Shown: piece after piece, positions 25,348 to 33,916 of the stretch
Layout: each line of letters begins with the position of its first letter
How positions within the stretch are numbered: the first letter of the stretch is position 1
Assembly (NCBI RefSeq): GCF_000185725.2
Contig: NZ_KI391953.1
Location: forward strand, 1,232,750 to 1,296,749
Direction of reading: 5' to 3'
Source of the DNA: Segniliparus rugosus ATCC BAA-974
GTDB lineage: Bacteria; Actinomycetota; Actinomycetes; Mycobacteriales; Mycobacteriaceae
DNA: 64,000 nt
The notes under the pieces: model-generated
Told to the model about the DNA's origin: nothing
Seen by the model: only the letters and a program-made list of their open reading frames with translations
The model's database searches: none
Made by a program: the position numbers and the translations under genes

Positions 25348-26601
25348 TTAGCCGGGGTTGGTGGTGTAGTGCTGGCCGGTGGGGGATGTCCATGTGATGG
25401 TGCCGTCTGGGTTTTGTGTGTCTCGCCATTTGCCGTGGGTTTTTGCGCGGTGGTGGTGTCGGCAGAGTCGTTTTATGTTTTGGGGGACGGTTTGTCCGCC
25501 TGATGCTGGGTTGTGGTGGTTGAAGGGGTGCGTATGGTCGAGTTCTGTTCTCGCTCGGCGGTGGCAGCCGGGGAATCGACAGTGTTTGTCGCGGGCGTTG
25601 ACGTGGGTTTCGACCGCCTGGGTCGGTTTGTACTGTTCGGGGGTGGTGGTGAAGCGGATGGTTTTCGACGCTTTGGCCAATTTCTGTGCCAATTCGGGGT
25701 CGATGGGTGATCCGTCGAGCCAAGCGGGGAGGTCGGAGAGGTTGGCGAGGACGGCGAGGTCCACGACGAGTTCGACGGGTTTGGCCTGGGGCACAGGCCT
25801 TTGCGCCGCTTTGCAAGTGTCGCGTCCGCATTCGCAGCGGAGTTTGTCTTCCCCGTGCCCGGCGAGGGCGGCGAGCGCGTCGCTCCGGCGGGTCCACATG
25901 GCTCTGGGGTCTCCGGGGCAGACGGTCCTGGCGACGGCGTCGAGCTTGTCTTTCACCATCGCGGCTTCCATGAGGGGCATGGCGCCCCAGATTTTCGCCA
26001 TCCCGTCCCCGACCGGCTGGAAGAACAAGCCGCGTTCCGCGTGCGCCTTCTCGCGGCGCTCGCGGGTCCATTCGGAGTCCCAGCGGACGTACTGCGCCTC
26101 GATCAAGCCCTGGACCTTGGACTGCGAGCACAAACGCCAACGCGGAGCGCGTTCGGCGAGCCAGACGTCGAGCTTCTCCCGCCATCCCGCAGGAGCGGAC
26201 TCCAACGACTTGCCCACCAAACGGGCGGTCTTCGCGGTGACCTCCCCAGCGGCGAGCCTCGCGCCGAGCTTGGGGTAGTGCTCGGTCATGTTCTCCGCGA
26301 ACGACAACATGCCCTTCGCCTCACGAGAAGAGACCCCCAACGCCGGGGCGAGTTCGAGGATCGCCGCCTCGCGGATGGAGAAAGAGAAAATCCCCTTCCC
26401 GCCCTGCCGCTCCTCCGCCAACTTCCGCTCCGCCACTTTCTCGGCGGCCATGGCAACCAACCTCGCCTTGCAGGACAACAACATCGCTTCGGCCCGCTCG
26501 CACGCTTTCAGCGCCGCGAGCACGTCCCTCGCGTCAGAACACGACTCCGCCCGGAGGCTCCTGAACATGTCCTCCGACACGATCCCCATCGTGATGATCA
26601 T
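25348..26601 (-). CDS. DUF222 / HNH endonuclease-domain protein (13E12 type)
   Basis: A 417-residue protein of the DUF222 plus HNH group to which the M. tuberculosis 13E12 repeat proteins belong. The N-terminal helical DUF222 region (about 20-260) is followed by the HNH finger: CRFPGCHRRARTELDHTHPF, then CRHHHRAKTHGKW. The 3' third uses many A- and C-ending codons unlike the first half, and the reading frame seems cut short (see 25139-25347). ATGs at 26601, 26589 and 26568 are all possible starts. An SOS-box-like sequence overlaps the first of these, so a downstream start under LexA control is plausible. Confidence 0.85.
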   Translation of the reverse strand: MIITMGIVSEDMFRSLRAESCSDARDVLAALKACERAEAMLLSCKARLVAMAAEKVAERKLAEERQGGKGIFSFSIREAAILELAPALGVSSREAKGMLSFAENMTEHYPKLGARLAAGEVTAKTARLVGKSLESAPAGWREKLDVWLAERAPRWRLCSQSKVQGLIEAQYVRWDSEWTRERREKAHAERGLFFQPVGDGMAKIWGAMPLMEAAMVKDKLDAVARTVCPGDPRAMWTRRSDALAALAGHGEDKLRCECGRDTCKAAQRPVPQAKPVELVVDLAVLANLSDLPAWLDGSPIDPELAQKLAKASKTIRFTTTPEQYKPTQAVETHVNARDKHCRFPGCHRRARTELDHTHPFNHHNPASGGQTVPQNIKRLCRHHHRAKTHGKWRDTQNPDGTITWTSPTGQHYTTNPG

Positions 26602-26609
26602 ACGTTCGA
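26594..26609 (-). promoter_or_regulatory. Degenerate LexA/SOS box at the start of the DUF222/HNH gene
   Basis: On the minus strand this reads TCGAACGTATGATCAT. The mycobacterial SOS box is TCGAAC-N4-GTTCGA; here the left half is perfect and the right half is poor. In M. tuberculosis several 13E12 genes have a LexA-controlled box in the same place, which supports the reading. Confidence 0.4.
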
Positions 26610-26685
26610 TTCTACCAGAAAGTGCCCAACGTCACAAGGGAAATGCGTGTCAAAATAATGCGGGGCGACCCCGCTTACGCCGAGG

Positions 26686-27429
26686 TCAGGCCCGAGTGCG
26701 CCGCGTCGCGCGCTGAAGGTTGCGCATCTTCGCCCCCTGCGGCAGAGGGCCCTTCGGCAACGGGGTGGGGCGGGCCCCCAGCGCGGCGAATTTCGCCTCA
26801 AGCGCGTCCATGCGCTTCGTGTCGATGTTGTTGGGCAGCCGAAGGATGTGGCGCTGCAGCTTCGAAAGCGGGATGTCCCCTTCCTCGTTTCCGACGATGA
26901 CCTCGTAGATCGGGGTGTCGCCGACGAGTTTCGCGATCTTGCGCTTCTCCTGGGAGACAAGCCCCCGCGTCCGGGTCGCGACGCCCTCGCCGACCAGGAT
27001 CACGCCGGGTCTGCCGACGACCCGGTGCACCACGTCGAACTGCCCGTTCGCCGCGACTCCTGGCGTGATCCGCCACGCGCCGCGAAGCTGTTCGAGCACC
27101 CAGCTCGCCGCGCCGGTCTTGCCTTCCGCGTTGGCGTACGCCGTGCGCTGGATGCGGCGGCTGAACACCACGAACGCCCCGATCAGGCCGCCGAGGACGC
27201 CGAGCGGGGTGAAGAACCAAATGCCGCCAGTGGCCAGGCCGATCCCGAAGCCGATCGCGATGCCGAGGACAAGCGCCCCGATCATGAGCGGCAAAAGCCA
27301 GCGGTCCTCGCGGCGTTGCAGATTGAACGCCTGCCACAGCTGCTGGCGGCGCTCCTTCGACTGGCGCTTGCGCGCGAGTCTGGCTGCGGCTTTCGCTTCT
27401 TTGCTCGTCGAGGCTGGAGGTTTCGGCAT
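26686..27429 (-). CDS. DUF4191 membrane protein (Rv2219-like)
   Basis: A 247-residue protein with a basic N-terminus (KAAARLARKRQSKERRQQ), two adjacent membrane segments (about 46-92) and a soluble C-terminal domain (WRITPGVAANGQFDVVHRVV, GRPGVILVGEG, LVSQEKRKIAKLV). It belongs to the actinobacterial family found next to lipA in mycobacteria. Here lipA lies 2.9 kb away, separated by an MFS and a MOSC gene. Function unknown. Confidence 0.88.
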   Translation of the reverse strand: MPKPPASTSKEAKAAARLARKRQSKERRQQLWQAFNLQRREDRWLLPLMIGALVLGIAIGFGIGLATGGIWFFTPLGVLGGLIGAFVVFSRRIQRTAYANAEGKTGAASWVLEQLRGAWRITPGVAANGQFDVVHRVVGRPGVILVGEGVATRTRGLVSQEKRKIAKLVGDTPIYEVIVGNEEGDIPLSKLQRHILRLPNNIDTKRMDALEAKFAALGARPTPLPKGPLPQGAKMRNLQRATRRTRA

Positions 27430-27517
27430 ATACGTACGGTACCTCTTTCACCCGAGCCGGAGCCACTCGCAGGCTGCTGACAGGATTCGGCCAGCTTTGC
27501 GGGGTACGGTTGCCCGG

Positions 27518-29581
27518 ATGCCTTCCTCCACAGCAGTTGTCGAGCGGGAAACCCGGCTGGCCAGCGTCGAGACGGACGGGCGGCGCAGGAACCTGATTTT
27601 CACGGCGGTCCTGCTCGGCATGCTCCTCGCCGCGCTCGACCAGACCATCGTCGCCACCGCTCTGCCGACAGTCGTGGCCGAGCTCGGCAGTCCGGGCCGG
27701 CAGTCCTGGGTGGTGACCAGCTATCTGCTCACCGAGACCATCGTGACGGTGGTGGTGGGCAAGCTCGGCGACCTCTACGGGCGCAAGCGGGTCTTCCAAG
27801 CCTCGGTGGCGTGCTTCGTCGTCAGCTCCGTCTTTTGCGGCCTGGCCGGGTCGATGACCGCGCTGGTGGCGTGGCGCGCGGTGCAGGGCGTTGGCGCGGG
27901 CGGGCTCCTGGTGACCTCGATGGCGTTGATCGCCGAGGTGATCCCGCTCCGCGACCGAGCCCGCTACCAGGGGATCCTCAGCAGCATGTTCTCGGTGACC
28001 TCCGTCGTCGGCCCGGTCATCGGCGGCTTGTTCACCGACTATCTGAGCTGGCGTTGGGCGTTCTGGGTGAACCTCCCGGTCGGGGCGGCGGTGCTCGTGG
28101 TGGCCGCGACCGCCATTCCGGCGCTCGCGAAGGCGGCCCGCCCGGTCATCGACTATTGGGGGATCCTCCTCGTCGGCCTCGGAGTCACCGGCCTCACCCT
28201 CGCGACCACCTGGGGCGGTTCGACGTATCCGTGGGGCTCTCCGACGATCGTGGGGCTTTTCGCAGGATCCGCCGCCGCGCTCGTGCTGTTCGTCTGGGTC
28301 GAGGCCAGGACGGCGCAGCCGGTGCTCCCGCCCCGGCTCTTCCGCGACCCGGTGTTCAGCGTCTGCTGCGCGCTCGCCTTCACCGTCGGCTTCGCGATGC
28401 TCGGCACCTTGACCTTCATGCCGACGTTCATGCAGTTCGTGGACGGCGCGGAGCCAACGACATCGGGCTTGCGCACTTTGCCGATGGTGCTCGGCATGGT
28501 CTTCACCTCAACGGCGGTCGGCTCGTTCGTCGGCCGGACCGGGCGCTACAAGGTGTTCCCCGTGGCCGGGATGGCCGTGATGACGGTGGCGTTCCTCGCG
28601 CTGTCCAAGATGGACGGGACCTCCCCGCACCGGATCTATTACCAGTCCGCCATCTTGCTCGTCCTCGGCGTCGGGATCGGCTTGTCCATGCAAGTGCTCA
28701 CGGTCGTCGTGCAGAACACCGTGCAGTTCGCCGATCTCGGGTCGGCGACCAGCGGGGTGACGTTCTTCCGCACGATCGGCAGCTCGTTCGGGGCCGCCGT
28801 GTTCGGGACGCTCTTCCACGCTTTCCTCAGCGCGCGGACGCCTGCGGCGCTCGCCGCCTCCGGGGCTCCCGCCGAGGCCGCGGAGTCCCCGCGCATCCTG
28901 CACCAACTGCCCGTCGAGCAGGCCCGCCCGATTGTGGCGGCATACGCGCAGTCGCTCGATTTGGTCTTCCTCTGCGCGGCCCCGGTCGCGGTCCTCGGCT
29001 TCCTGCTCGCCCTGCTGCTCAAGGAGAAGCCGCTGGTGCAATCGAACTCCCCGGCGGTCGAGTTCGGCGAAGGCTTCGGCGTGCCGTCGGGCAGCACGCC
29101 CGAGAAACAGCTCGAAGTCGCGGTCAGCTGGCAGCTGCGCAACACGCACGGGGTCCGGATGCGGCATCTAGCGCAGACGCCGGGGATCGGGCTCGGCGTT
29201 GCCGGGGTCTGGGGGCTGCTCAGGCTCAGCCGCGCGATCCAAGTGTTCGGCCGCGCGACGCTCAGCGGCATCGCGGGCAAACACCAACTGCCCCCGGAAG
29301 TGCTCGTGCCGGTCTTCGACGCGCTCGTGGCGAGCGGGGACGTGGTCCGCGCCGGGGACGAGCTGTCGTTCACCCCTGCCGGCGCGGCCAAGGCCGAACT
29401 GCTCGTCAAACGCCAAGGCGAGTTCCTCATGGCGAAGCTGGCCGAATGCACCGGGTACGAGGCCAGAGCCGACCGAGACCAGGTCGACGCGGCGTTGCGG
29501 AGCATCGCGCGGCGCTGGCTCATCGAGGAGGCCGATTGGAAACCGGAGGCGGACGAGCCCGCATTGGCGGGCTCCCGGTAG
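27518..29581 (+). CDS. MFS multidrug transporter (DHA2, 14-TM) with C-terminal wHTH-like extension
   Basis: A 687-residue proton-driven exporter of the EmrB/QacA type. The signatures are LDQTIVATALPTVVAELG, GKLGDLYGRKRVF, WRAVQGVGAGGL, and VIGGLFTDYLSWRWAFWVNL (motif C). About 14 helices end near residue 510. A roughly 170-residue cytoplasmic tail follows. Its part LLRLSRAIQVFGRATLSGI ... LFVPVFDALV-like helices and the run VVRAGDELSFTPAGAAKAEL resemble a winged-helix module; the M. tuberculosis Rv1877 pump is about equally long. The tail may sense substrate or bind a partner. The start at 27518 places the first helix normally. Confidence 0.88.
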   Translation: MPSSTAVVERETRLASVETDGRRRNLIFTAVLLGMLLAALDQTIVATALPTVVAELGSPGRQSWVVTSYLLTETIVTVVVGKLGDLYGRKRVFQASVACFVVSSVFCGLAGSMTALVAWRAVQGVGAGGLLVTSMALIAEVIPLRDRARYQGILSSMFSVTSVVGPVIGGLFTDYLSWRWAFWVNLPVGAAVLVVAATAIPALAKAARPVIDYWGILLVGLGVTGLTLATTWGGSTYPWGSPTIVGLFAGSAAALVLFVWVEARTAQPVLPPRLFRDPVFSVCCALAFTVGFAMLGTLTFMPTFMQFVDGAEPTTSGLRTLPMVLGMVFTSTAVGSFVGRTGRYKVFPVAGMAVMTVAFLALSKMDGTSPHRIYYQSAILLVLGVGIGLSMQVLTVVVQNTVQFADLGSATSGVTFFRTIGSSFGAAVFGTLFHAFLSARTPAALAASGAPAEAAESPRILHQLPVEQARPIVAAYAQSLDLVFLCAAPVAVLGFLLALLLKEKPLVQSNSPAVEFGEGFGVPSGSTPEKQLEVAVSWQLRNTHGVRMRHLAQTPGIGLGVAGVWGLLRLSRAIQVFGRATLSGIAGKHQLPPEVLVPVFDALVASGDVVRAGDELSFTPAGAAKAELLVKRQGEFLMAKLAECTGYEARADRDQVDAALRSIARRWLIEEADWKPEADEPALAGSR

Positions 29582-29594
29582 CTATTCTGGGAAG

Positions 29595-30284
29595 ATGACG
29601 GAACCCGTGCTCTCGGTCCAAGGCTGCGTCGACGCGGTGTGCGTCGTGCACGAGGAGCGCAAACTCGCCGGGCCCGCTCGGTTCGCGTTGAAGGACTCGG
29701 CCATCGACAAACGCCCCGTCGAGGGCCGAGTCTTGGTGCGCGAACTCGGTTTGGACGGCGACCACGTCTGCGACACCAAGCACCACGGCGGCGTGGACCA
29801 GGCGGTGTACGCGTACGCGGAGCATGAGGCGCTGCGGTGGGCGCAGGAACTCGGCCGCCCGCTGCCTGCGGGCTGGTTCGGCGAGAACCTCCGAGTGAGC
29901 GGGATCGAGGTCACCGACGCGGTGGTCGGGGAACGGTGGGCGGTGGGGGAGGACGGCCTCGTGTTGGAGGTGACGATCCCCCGGATCCCCTGCATGACCT
30001 TCGCCCGCTGGTCCGAGGAGGACCGCTGGATCCGGCGTTTCACCCAACGGGGCGACACCGGGGCCTACCTGCGGGTCGTCGAGCCGGGCTCGGTCGCGGC
30101 GGGCGACCGGATCGACGTGGTTTCGCGGCCCCAGCACGGCGTGACCGTCCGGGGGCTCTTCGACGGCTCGGCTGCCAAAGACCGGCTCAAACAGCTCCTC
30201 GCCACTCCGGACCTGCCCGTGAAAGTTGCGAGGGACGCGAAGGCGAGATTCGCCCGTCAGGTGGCGAACAAGTTGCTGAGCTGA
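29595..30284 (+). CDS. MOSC-domain protein
   Basis: A 229-residue protein with a MOSC fold, related to molybdenum cofactor sulfurases and YiiM-type proteins that handle reactive sulfur on a Cys. Key parts are GLDGDHVCDTKHHGGVDQAVYAY (the conserved Gly-Asp and His-Gly-Gly), WFGENLRVSGI, and the Cys motif IPRIPCMTFARW. It starts 13 bases after the MFS stop, so the pair may be cotranscribed. Resistance to N-hydroxylated bases or a detox role is possible but not shown. Confidence 0.85.
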   Translation: MTEPVLSVQGCVDAVCVVHEERKLAGPARFALKDSAIDKRPVEGRVLVRELGLDGDHVCDTKHHGGVDQAVYAYAEHEALRWAQELGRPLPAGWFGENLRVSGIEVTDAVVGERWAVGEDGLVLEVTIPRIPCMTFARWSEEDRWIRRFTQRGDTGAYLRVVEPGSVAAGDRIDVVSRPQHGVTVRGLFDGSAAKDRLKQLLATPDLPVKVARDAKARFARQVANKLLS

Positions 30285-30294
30285 AGAAAACTGC

Positions 30295-31317
30295 TCAGCC
30301 TGCCGTACGCGCCATATGCTGTCCCAAGACGGCAGAGGCTTCTTGCCGGGCCGTGCCCTCCTCGGCGAGGTGCGCCATGGCCGGGGGCAGCGTCTCGCCC
30401 CTGGCCAGCACGGCTTTCGCGTAGAGCCTGCCCGCGCGGTACGAGGAGCGCACCAAAGGACCGGTCATCACAGCGGAAAAACCGAGATCCTCCGCGGTCT
30501 TCGCGTGGTCGAGGAACTCCTGCGGCTTGACCCACCGCGCGACCGGATGGTGGCGCGGGCTTGGGCGCAGATATTGCGTGATGGTGAGGATCTCGCAGCC
30601 CGCCGCGTGCAGATCCGCCAGGCACGCGGCCACCTCGTCGGGGTTCTCGCCGAGCCCGAGGATCAGGTTCGACTTCGTGACCAGCCCGGCTTCCCGCGCG
30701 GCGGTGATCACGTCGAGGCTGCGCTGATAGCGGAACGCTGGCCGGATCTCGCGGAAGATCCTTGGCACGGTCTCCAGGTTGTGCGCGAGCACGTGGGGCC
30801 GCGCGCCGAACACCTCGCCGAGCTGATCCTTGTCGCCGGTGAAGTCCGGGATCAGCAGCTCGATCCCGGTGTCCGGGTTCAACTCGCGGTTCGCGCGCAC
30901 CGTCTGGGCGTACAGCCACGCCCCGCCGTCTGGCAGGTCATCGCGCGCCACGCCGGTGATCGTGGCGTAGCGCAGGCCGAGGGTCTGGATCGACTCGGCG
31001 ACTTTGCGTGGCTCGTCGCGGTCGAGCGCGGCGGGCTTGCCGGTGTCGATCTGGCAGAAGTCGCAGCGCCGGGTGCACTGCTCGCCGCCGATGAGGAAGG
31101 TCGCCTCGCGGTCCTCCCAGCATTCGAAGATGTTCGGGCAGCCCGCCTCCTCGCAGACCGTGTGCAGACCTGCGCCCTTCACGAGGGACTTGAGCTCGTT
31201 GTACTGCGGGCCGAGCTTCGCGGTGGTGCGGATCCACTCCGGTTTGCGCTCGATGGGGGTCTGGGCGTTGCGCGCTTCCAGTCGTAGGAGCTTGCGTCCT
31301 TCCGGTGCGATCGTCAC
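30295..31317 (-). CDS. lipA: Lipoyl synthase
   Basis: Radical-SAM enzyme of 340 residues that inserts two sulfurs into octanoyl groups on lipoyl domains. Both [4Fe-4S] motifs are intact: [12 protein letters not shown] for the auxiliary cluster and CTRRCDFC for the radical-SAM cluster; the C-terminal RSSYRAG Ser ligand is also present. A GTG start is used at 31317. In mycobacteria lipB lies beside lipA; here five accessory genes separate them on the same strand. Confidence 0.96.
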   Translation of the reverse strand: MTIAPEGRKLLRLEARNAQTPIERKPEWIRTTAKLGPQYNELKSLVKGAGLHTVCEEAGCPNIFECWEDREATFLIGGEQCTRRCDFCQIDTGKPAALDRDEPRKVAESIQTLGLRYATITGVARDDLPDGGAWLYAQTVRANRELNPDTGIELLIPDFTGDKDQLGEVFGARPHVLAHNLETVPRIFREIRPAFRYQRSLDVITAAREAGLVTKSNLILGLGENPDEVAACLADLHAAGCEILTITQYLRPSPRHHPVARWVKPQEFLDHAKTAEDLGFSAVMTGPLVRSSYRAGRLYAKAVLARGETLPPAMAHLAEEGTARQEASAVLGQHMARTAG

Positions 31318-31351
31318 CGGTCCAGCTTACCGTTCGTCGGGACGTGGCGTT

Positions 31352-31969
31352 TCATTCGCCGTTGAGATCGTTGGTGCAGACTTGCCAGCTTTCGTCCAGG
31401 GGATGGCATGCGCCCACAGAGCCCATATCCGGCTGAGTCCCTTCCTCAATACGCACGAAAGCCGCCGTGTCGAGCACGCCGTATCCGGTGTGGAAATACA
31501 CCGCGTCGCTCGGGGGATTCACGGCGGCGCTTTCGACCCAGTAGAGGCCGAGCAGACGAGGGAAGCCATGGGCTTTGCCAGGGTCATGGGCGATTTCGGC
31601 GGCGGCCTCCTCGAACCATGTCTTCGAGATCAGCCAGCCGAGCCGGCGCGGCGCATGAGCCTGCACCAGCAGAAAGGTCAGCACGAGGATCGCCGGGGTC
31701 GCGATGGTCCTCCAGGTGCGCAGAGGGCCAGGCGGGGACTTTTTGAAGACGAAACGAGCCAACTGGAACAAGGCGACCGGGATCAGCACGAGGGCGCTGA
31801 TGAGCACGACGACGAAGTCGTCGCCGTAGTAGAGGTCGTTGTGCAGAAGGAGCAGGCAGAACCCGACGACGACGAGGAATGTCTCAGTGCCCGCAGCTCT
31901 CGTTCGCCTTGGTCTGGACGAGGGCGTGCCGGATTGCTCTTGATCGGCGCTGGCCTCGTCTTCCCCCAC
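31352..31969 (-). CDS. Membrane protein, third member of the lipA-lipB insert family
   Basis: A 205-residue protein with three hydrophobic segments (about 28-45, 52-70, 88-103) and an extracytoplasmic C-terminal domain. That domain shares with the two other membrane genes of this cluster the motif RRLGW (after the third helix), a run like FEEAAAEIAHDPG, and the ending S-x3-C-x7-W-x2-C. No known family is recognised. It lacks a lipoprotein partner directly upstream and is 28 bases from the next membrane gene. Confidence 0.6.
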   Translation of the reverse strand: MGEDEASADQEQSGTPSSRPRRTRAAGTETFLVVVGFCLLLLHNDLYYGDDFVVVLISALVLIPVALFQLARFVFKKSPPGPLRTWRTIATPAILVLTFLLVQAHAPRRLGWLISKTWFEEAAAEIAHDPGKAHGFPRLLGLYWVESAAVNPPSDAVYFHTGYGVLDTAAFVRIEEGTQPDMGSVGACHPLDESWQVCTNDLNGE

Positions 31970-31997
31970 CGCGCAAGGCTAGCATCCGGTTTCCGGC

Positions 31998-32585
31998 TCA
32001 GTCGAAATATTCGACGCAGGTGAGCCAGGGGCCGTCGAACGGCAGGCAGTCTCGGATCGACCCCGATGCGGGCGGCGTCTCGTCCGGCGCGTATGCGAGC
32101 ACGTCGCCGGTGAAGAATCCGCCCGCGTCGAGGACGAAGTAGACGACCCCGGTGTCCTTGTCCGCGTACGCCCTTCGGACCTCGTAGACGCCGAGCCTGC
32201 GGCGGAAGTCCTGCGCTTGCTCCGGGTTGTGCCGCAGCTCCGCCGCTGCGGCTTCGAACGAGGGCTTCGATGCCCGCCAGCCGAGCCTGGACGGGATATG
32301 GGCCGATGCCAACGCGAGCGCCACGACCGCGATGGCGGGAGCGATGTAGATCCGCCGACTCGGATACTCCTTGAACAGCGAGACCGACGCGAAGACGAAC
32401 CAGAGGGCACCGGCGAGGAAGAGCAGGACGAGCCCTTGGACCCACGGTCGGAAGCTCGTTTCTCGGAAGAAACTATGGCTGTACAGCCACAACAGACAGC
32501 CCGAGACGCAGGCGGCCAGCGTGATCCGGTGCAGCCAGCGCAGCGGGGCGGGTTTGCGCGGTTCGGCCGCGCCGTCGGTCAGCAT
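31998..32585 (-). CDS. Membrane protein paired with the lipoprotein at 32579
   Basis: A 195-residue protein with three hydrophobic segments and the same C-terminal domain as its two paralogues: SRLGWRASKPSFEAAAAELR, YFVLDAGG, and SIRDCLPFDGPWLTCVEYF. The ATG at 32585 shares the heptamer ATGCTGA with the stop of the preceding lipoprotein gene, so translation is coupled. That junction recurs in the second pair (33910-33916). Role unknown; a lipoprotein-membrane protein complex is likely. Confidence 0.65.
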   Translation of the reverse strand: MLTDGAAEPRKPAPLRWLHRITLAACVSGCLLWLYSHSFFRETSFRPWVQGLVLLFLAGALWFVFASVSLFKEYPSRRIYIAPAIAVVALALASAHIPSRLGWRASKPSFEAAAAELRHNPEQAQDFRRRLGVYEVRRAYADKDTGVVYFVLDAGGFFTGDVLAYAPDETPPASGSIRDCLPFDGPWLTCVEYFD

Positions 32586-33307
32586 TTGTACGCTTTCGCC
32601 GAGTTGCCCACCTCGGCGGACTCGCGAAGGCAGCCGTACGGGACGACGCCTTGGTCGCTCAGCAGCGCGCCCGAGCCCTGAGCCTTGTTCACGCACGTCA
32701 GTCCGCTTTGCTCCATGCGGCAGGTGTAGCGGTTGCCGTCCTCGCCGAAGGAGATCTTCTGCCCGTACGGCAGTTCGGGGCCGTTGCCGGTGAAGTAGAA
32801 CGTGGGAGGGTCGCCCCGGCCTTGGCCGATGTGGAGGCCGTCGTCGGAGAATATCACGATCCCTGGGAGCCAGTTCCCGTACGCGGTCGGCGGCTTGGGC
32901 AGTGGATTCTGGAAATCCACGGAGCAATAGAGCCCGCCCGACCCGTAGCAGGTGATCTTCTGAGAGGGCGAGGTGAAGGCCAATTCGCCGTGGTCGAGGC
33001 TGTGTTTCTTGCCTTCGTAGTCGGTCCCGGTTCGGTAATTGCTCGCAGCTGCTTCCGGCGCGCTCTCGACCCAGGCCGCGACCTGGTCGAAGGCTGCGCC
33101 AGGGCTAGGCGGCTCCGGAGCGGCGGCGGACGAGGAGGTCGGAGGGTTGTCCGAGGCGGCCGGCGCGCTGGCGACGGTGACCATGCTGGTGATGGTCAGC
33201 TTCGGCTGGTTCCCCGAAGGAGAGCAGCTGGCCAAGAGGAGCGCCATGACGGAGCCGCCGAGCAGGCGCAGCGTTGTTCTCACGCGACAGGCTCGCATAG
33301 CGGACAC
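32579..33307 (-). CDS. Lipoprotein, Cys-rich secreted domain (copy 1)
   Basis: A 242-residue lipoprotein: signal MALLLASCSPSG has a lipobox LASC. A Ser/Ala/Pro-rich linker follows, then a roughly 150-residue domain: FTSPSQKITCYGSGGLYCSV, GNGPELPYGQKISFGEDG, CRMEQSGLTCVNKAQGS and VVPYGCLRE. About six to eight Cys suggest disulfides. The C-terminal block is strongly alike in the second lipoprotein at 33910. No enzyme motif is seen. Confidence 0.7.
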   Translation of the reverse strand: MSAMRACRVRTTLRLLGGSVMALLLASCSPSGNQPKLTITSMVTVASAPAASDNPPTSSSAAAPEPPSPGAAFDQVAAWVESAPEAAASNYRTGTDYEGKKHSLDHGELAFTSPSQKITCYGSGGLYCSVDFQNPLPKPPTAYGNWLPGIVIFSDDGLHIGQGRGDPPTFYFTGNGPELPYGQKISFGEDGNRYTCRMEQSGLTCVNKAQGSGALLSDQGVVPYGCLRESAEVGNSAKAYKC

Positions 33308-33325
33308 ATACCTCCCCGGCGTGGC

Positions 33326-33916
33326 TTAGAACCTCCAAACGCAACGGTACCAGTCGCCCTCGATCCGCTCGCAATCCCGGTACGAGCCCCATCCCGCCCG
33401 CTCCCCGCCGGGGACGTTGGCGAACACCGGTCGGTCCGGCCCGTCGCCCGCGACCTCGAAATACACGGCCGACGAGCCTGGTTCCGTCTGGACCAGGTCG
33501 ATCTCCCACGGCCCGAGCGTCTGATGGAACTTCGGGGCGGCCTGCGGGTCTCGGCGCACCTCGGCTGCCGCGCCGTCGAACGCGTCCTTGCTCTTATGCC
33601 AGGCGAGTTGGAACGGGACGTGGCTGTGGACGAGGCCGAAGCCGATCAGCGCGATGGCGGGGGCGGCGAGCAGCCCCCGGTCCAGCGCGTTCGTCAGGGC
33701 CGCGATGGCGAACTCGGCCAGCCAGAACAGCGCGGCGGCGATCAGCGGAGGGTGCGCGAGCTGGGCCGTGCCCGCGTCGAGGGTGTAGTCGCTGTAGCAA
33801 AGCGTGAGGGATCCGCCGAGCGCGGTGATCAGAGCCGCCCAATGCGCGCTCTGGCGCAACCCGGACCGCTCCCCCCGATCTCGGGCGGGATCTGGTCCGG
33901 CCGCTGGGCTCAGCAT
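33326..33916 (-). CDS. Membrane protein paired with the lipoprotein at 33910
   Basis: A 196-residue paralogue with three hydrophobic segments and the shared C-terminal pattern: WHKSKDAFDGAAAEVRRDPQ, AVYFEVAGDG, and SYRDCERIEGDWYRCVW. The start at 33916 overlaps the lipoprotein stop as ATGCTGA, as in the other pair. The exact repetition of this junction shows that the two-gene unit was duplicated as a whole. Confidence 0.65.
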   Translation of the reverse strand: MLSPAAGPDPARDRGERSGLRQSAHWAALITALGGSLTLCYSDYTLDAGTAQLAHPPLIAAALFWLAEFAIAALTNALDRGLLAAPAIALIGFGLVHSHVPFQLAWHKSKDAFDGAAAEVRRDPQAAPKFHQTLGPWEIDLVQTEPGSSAVYFEVAGDGPDRPVFANVPGGERAGWGSYRDCERIEGDWYRCVWRF

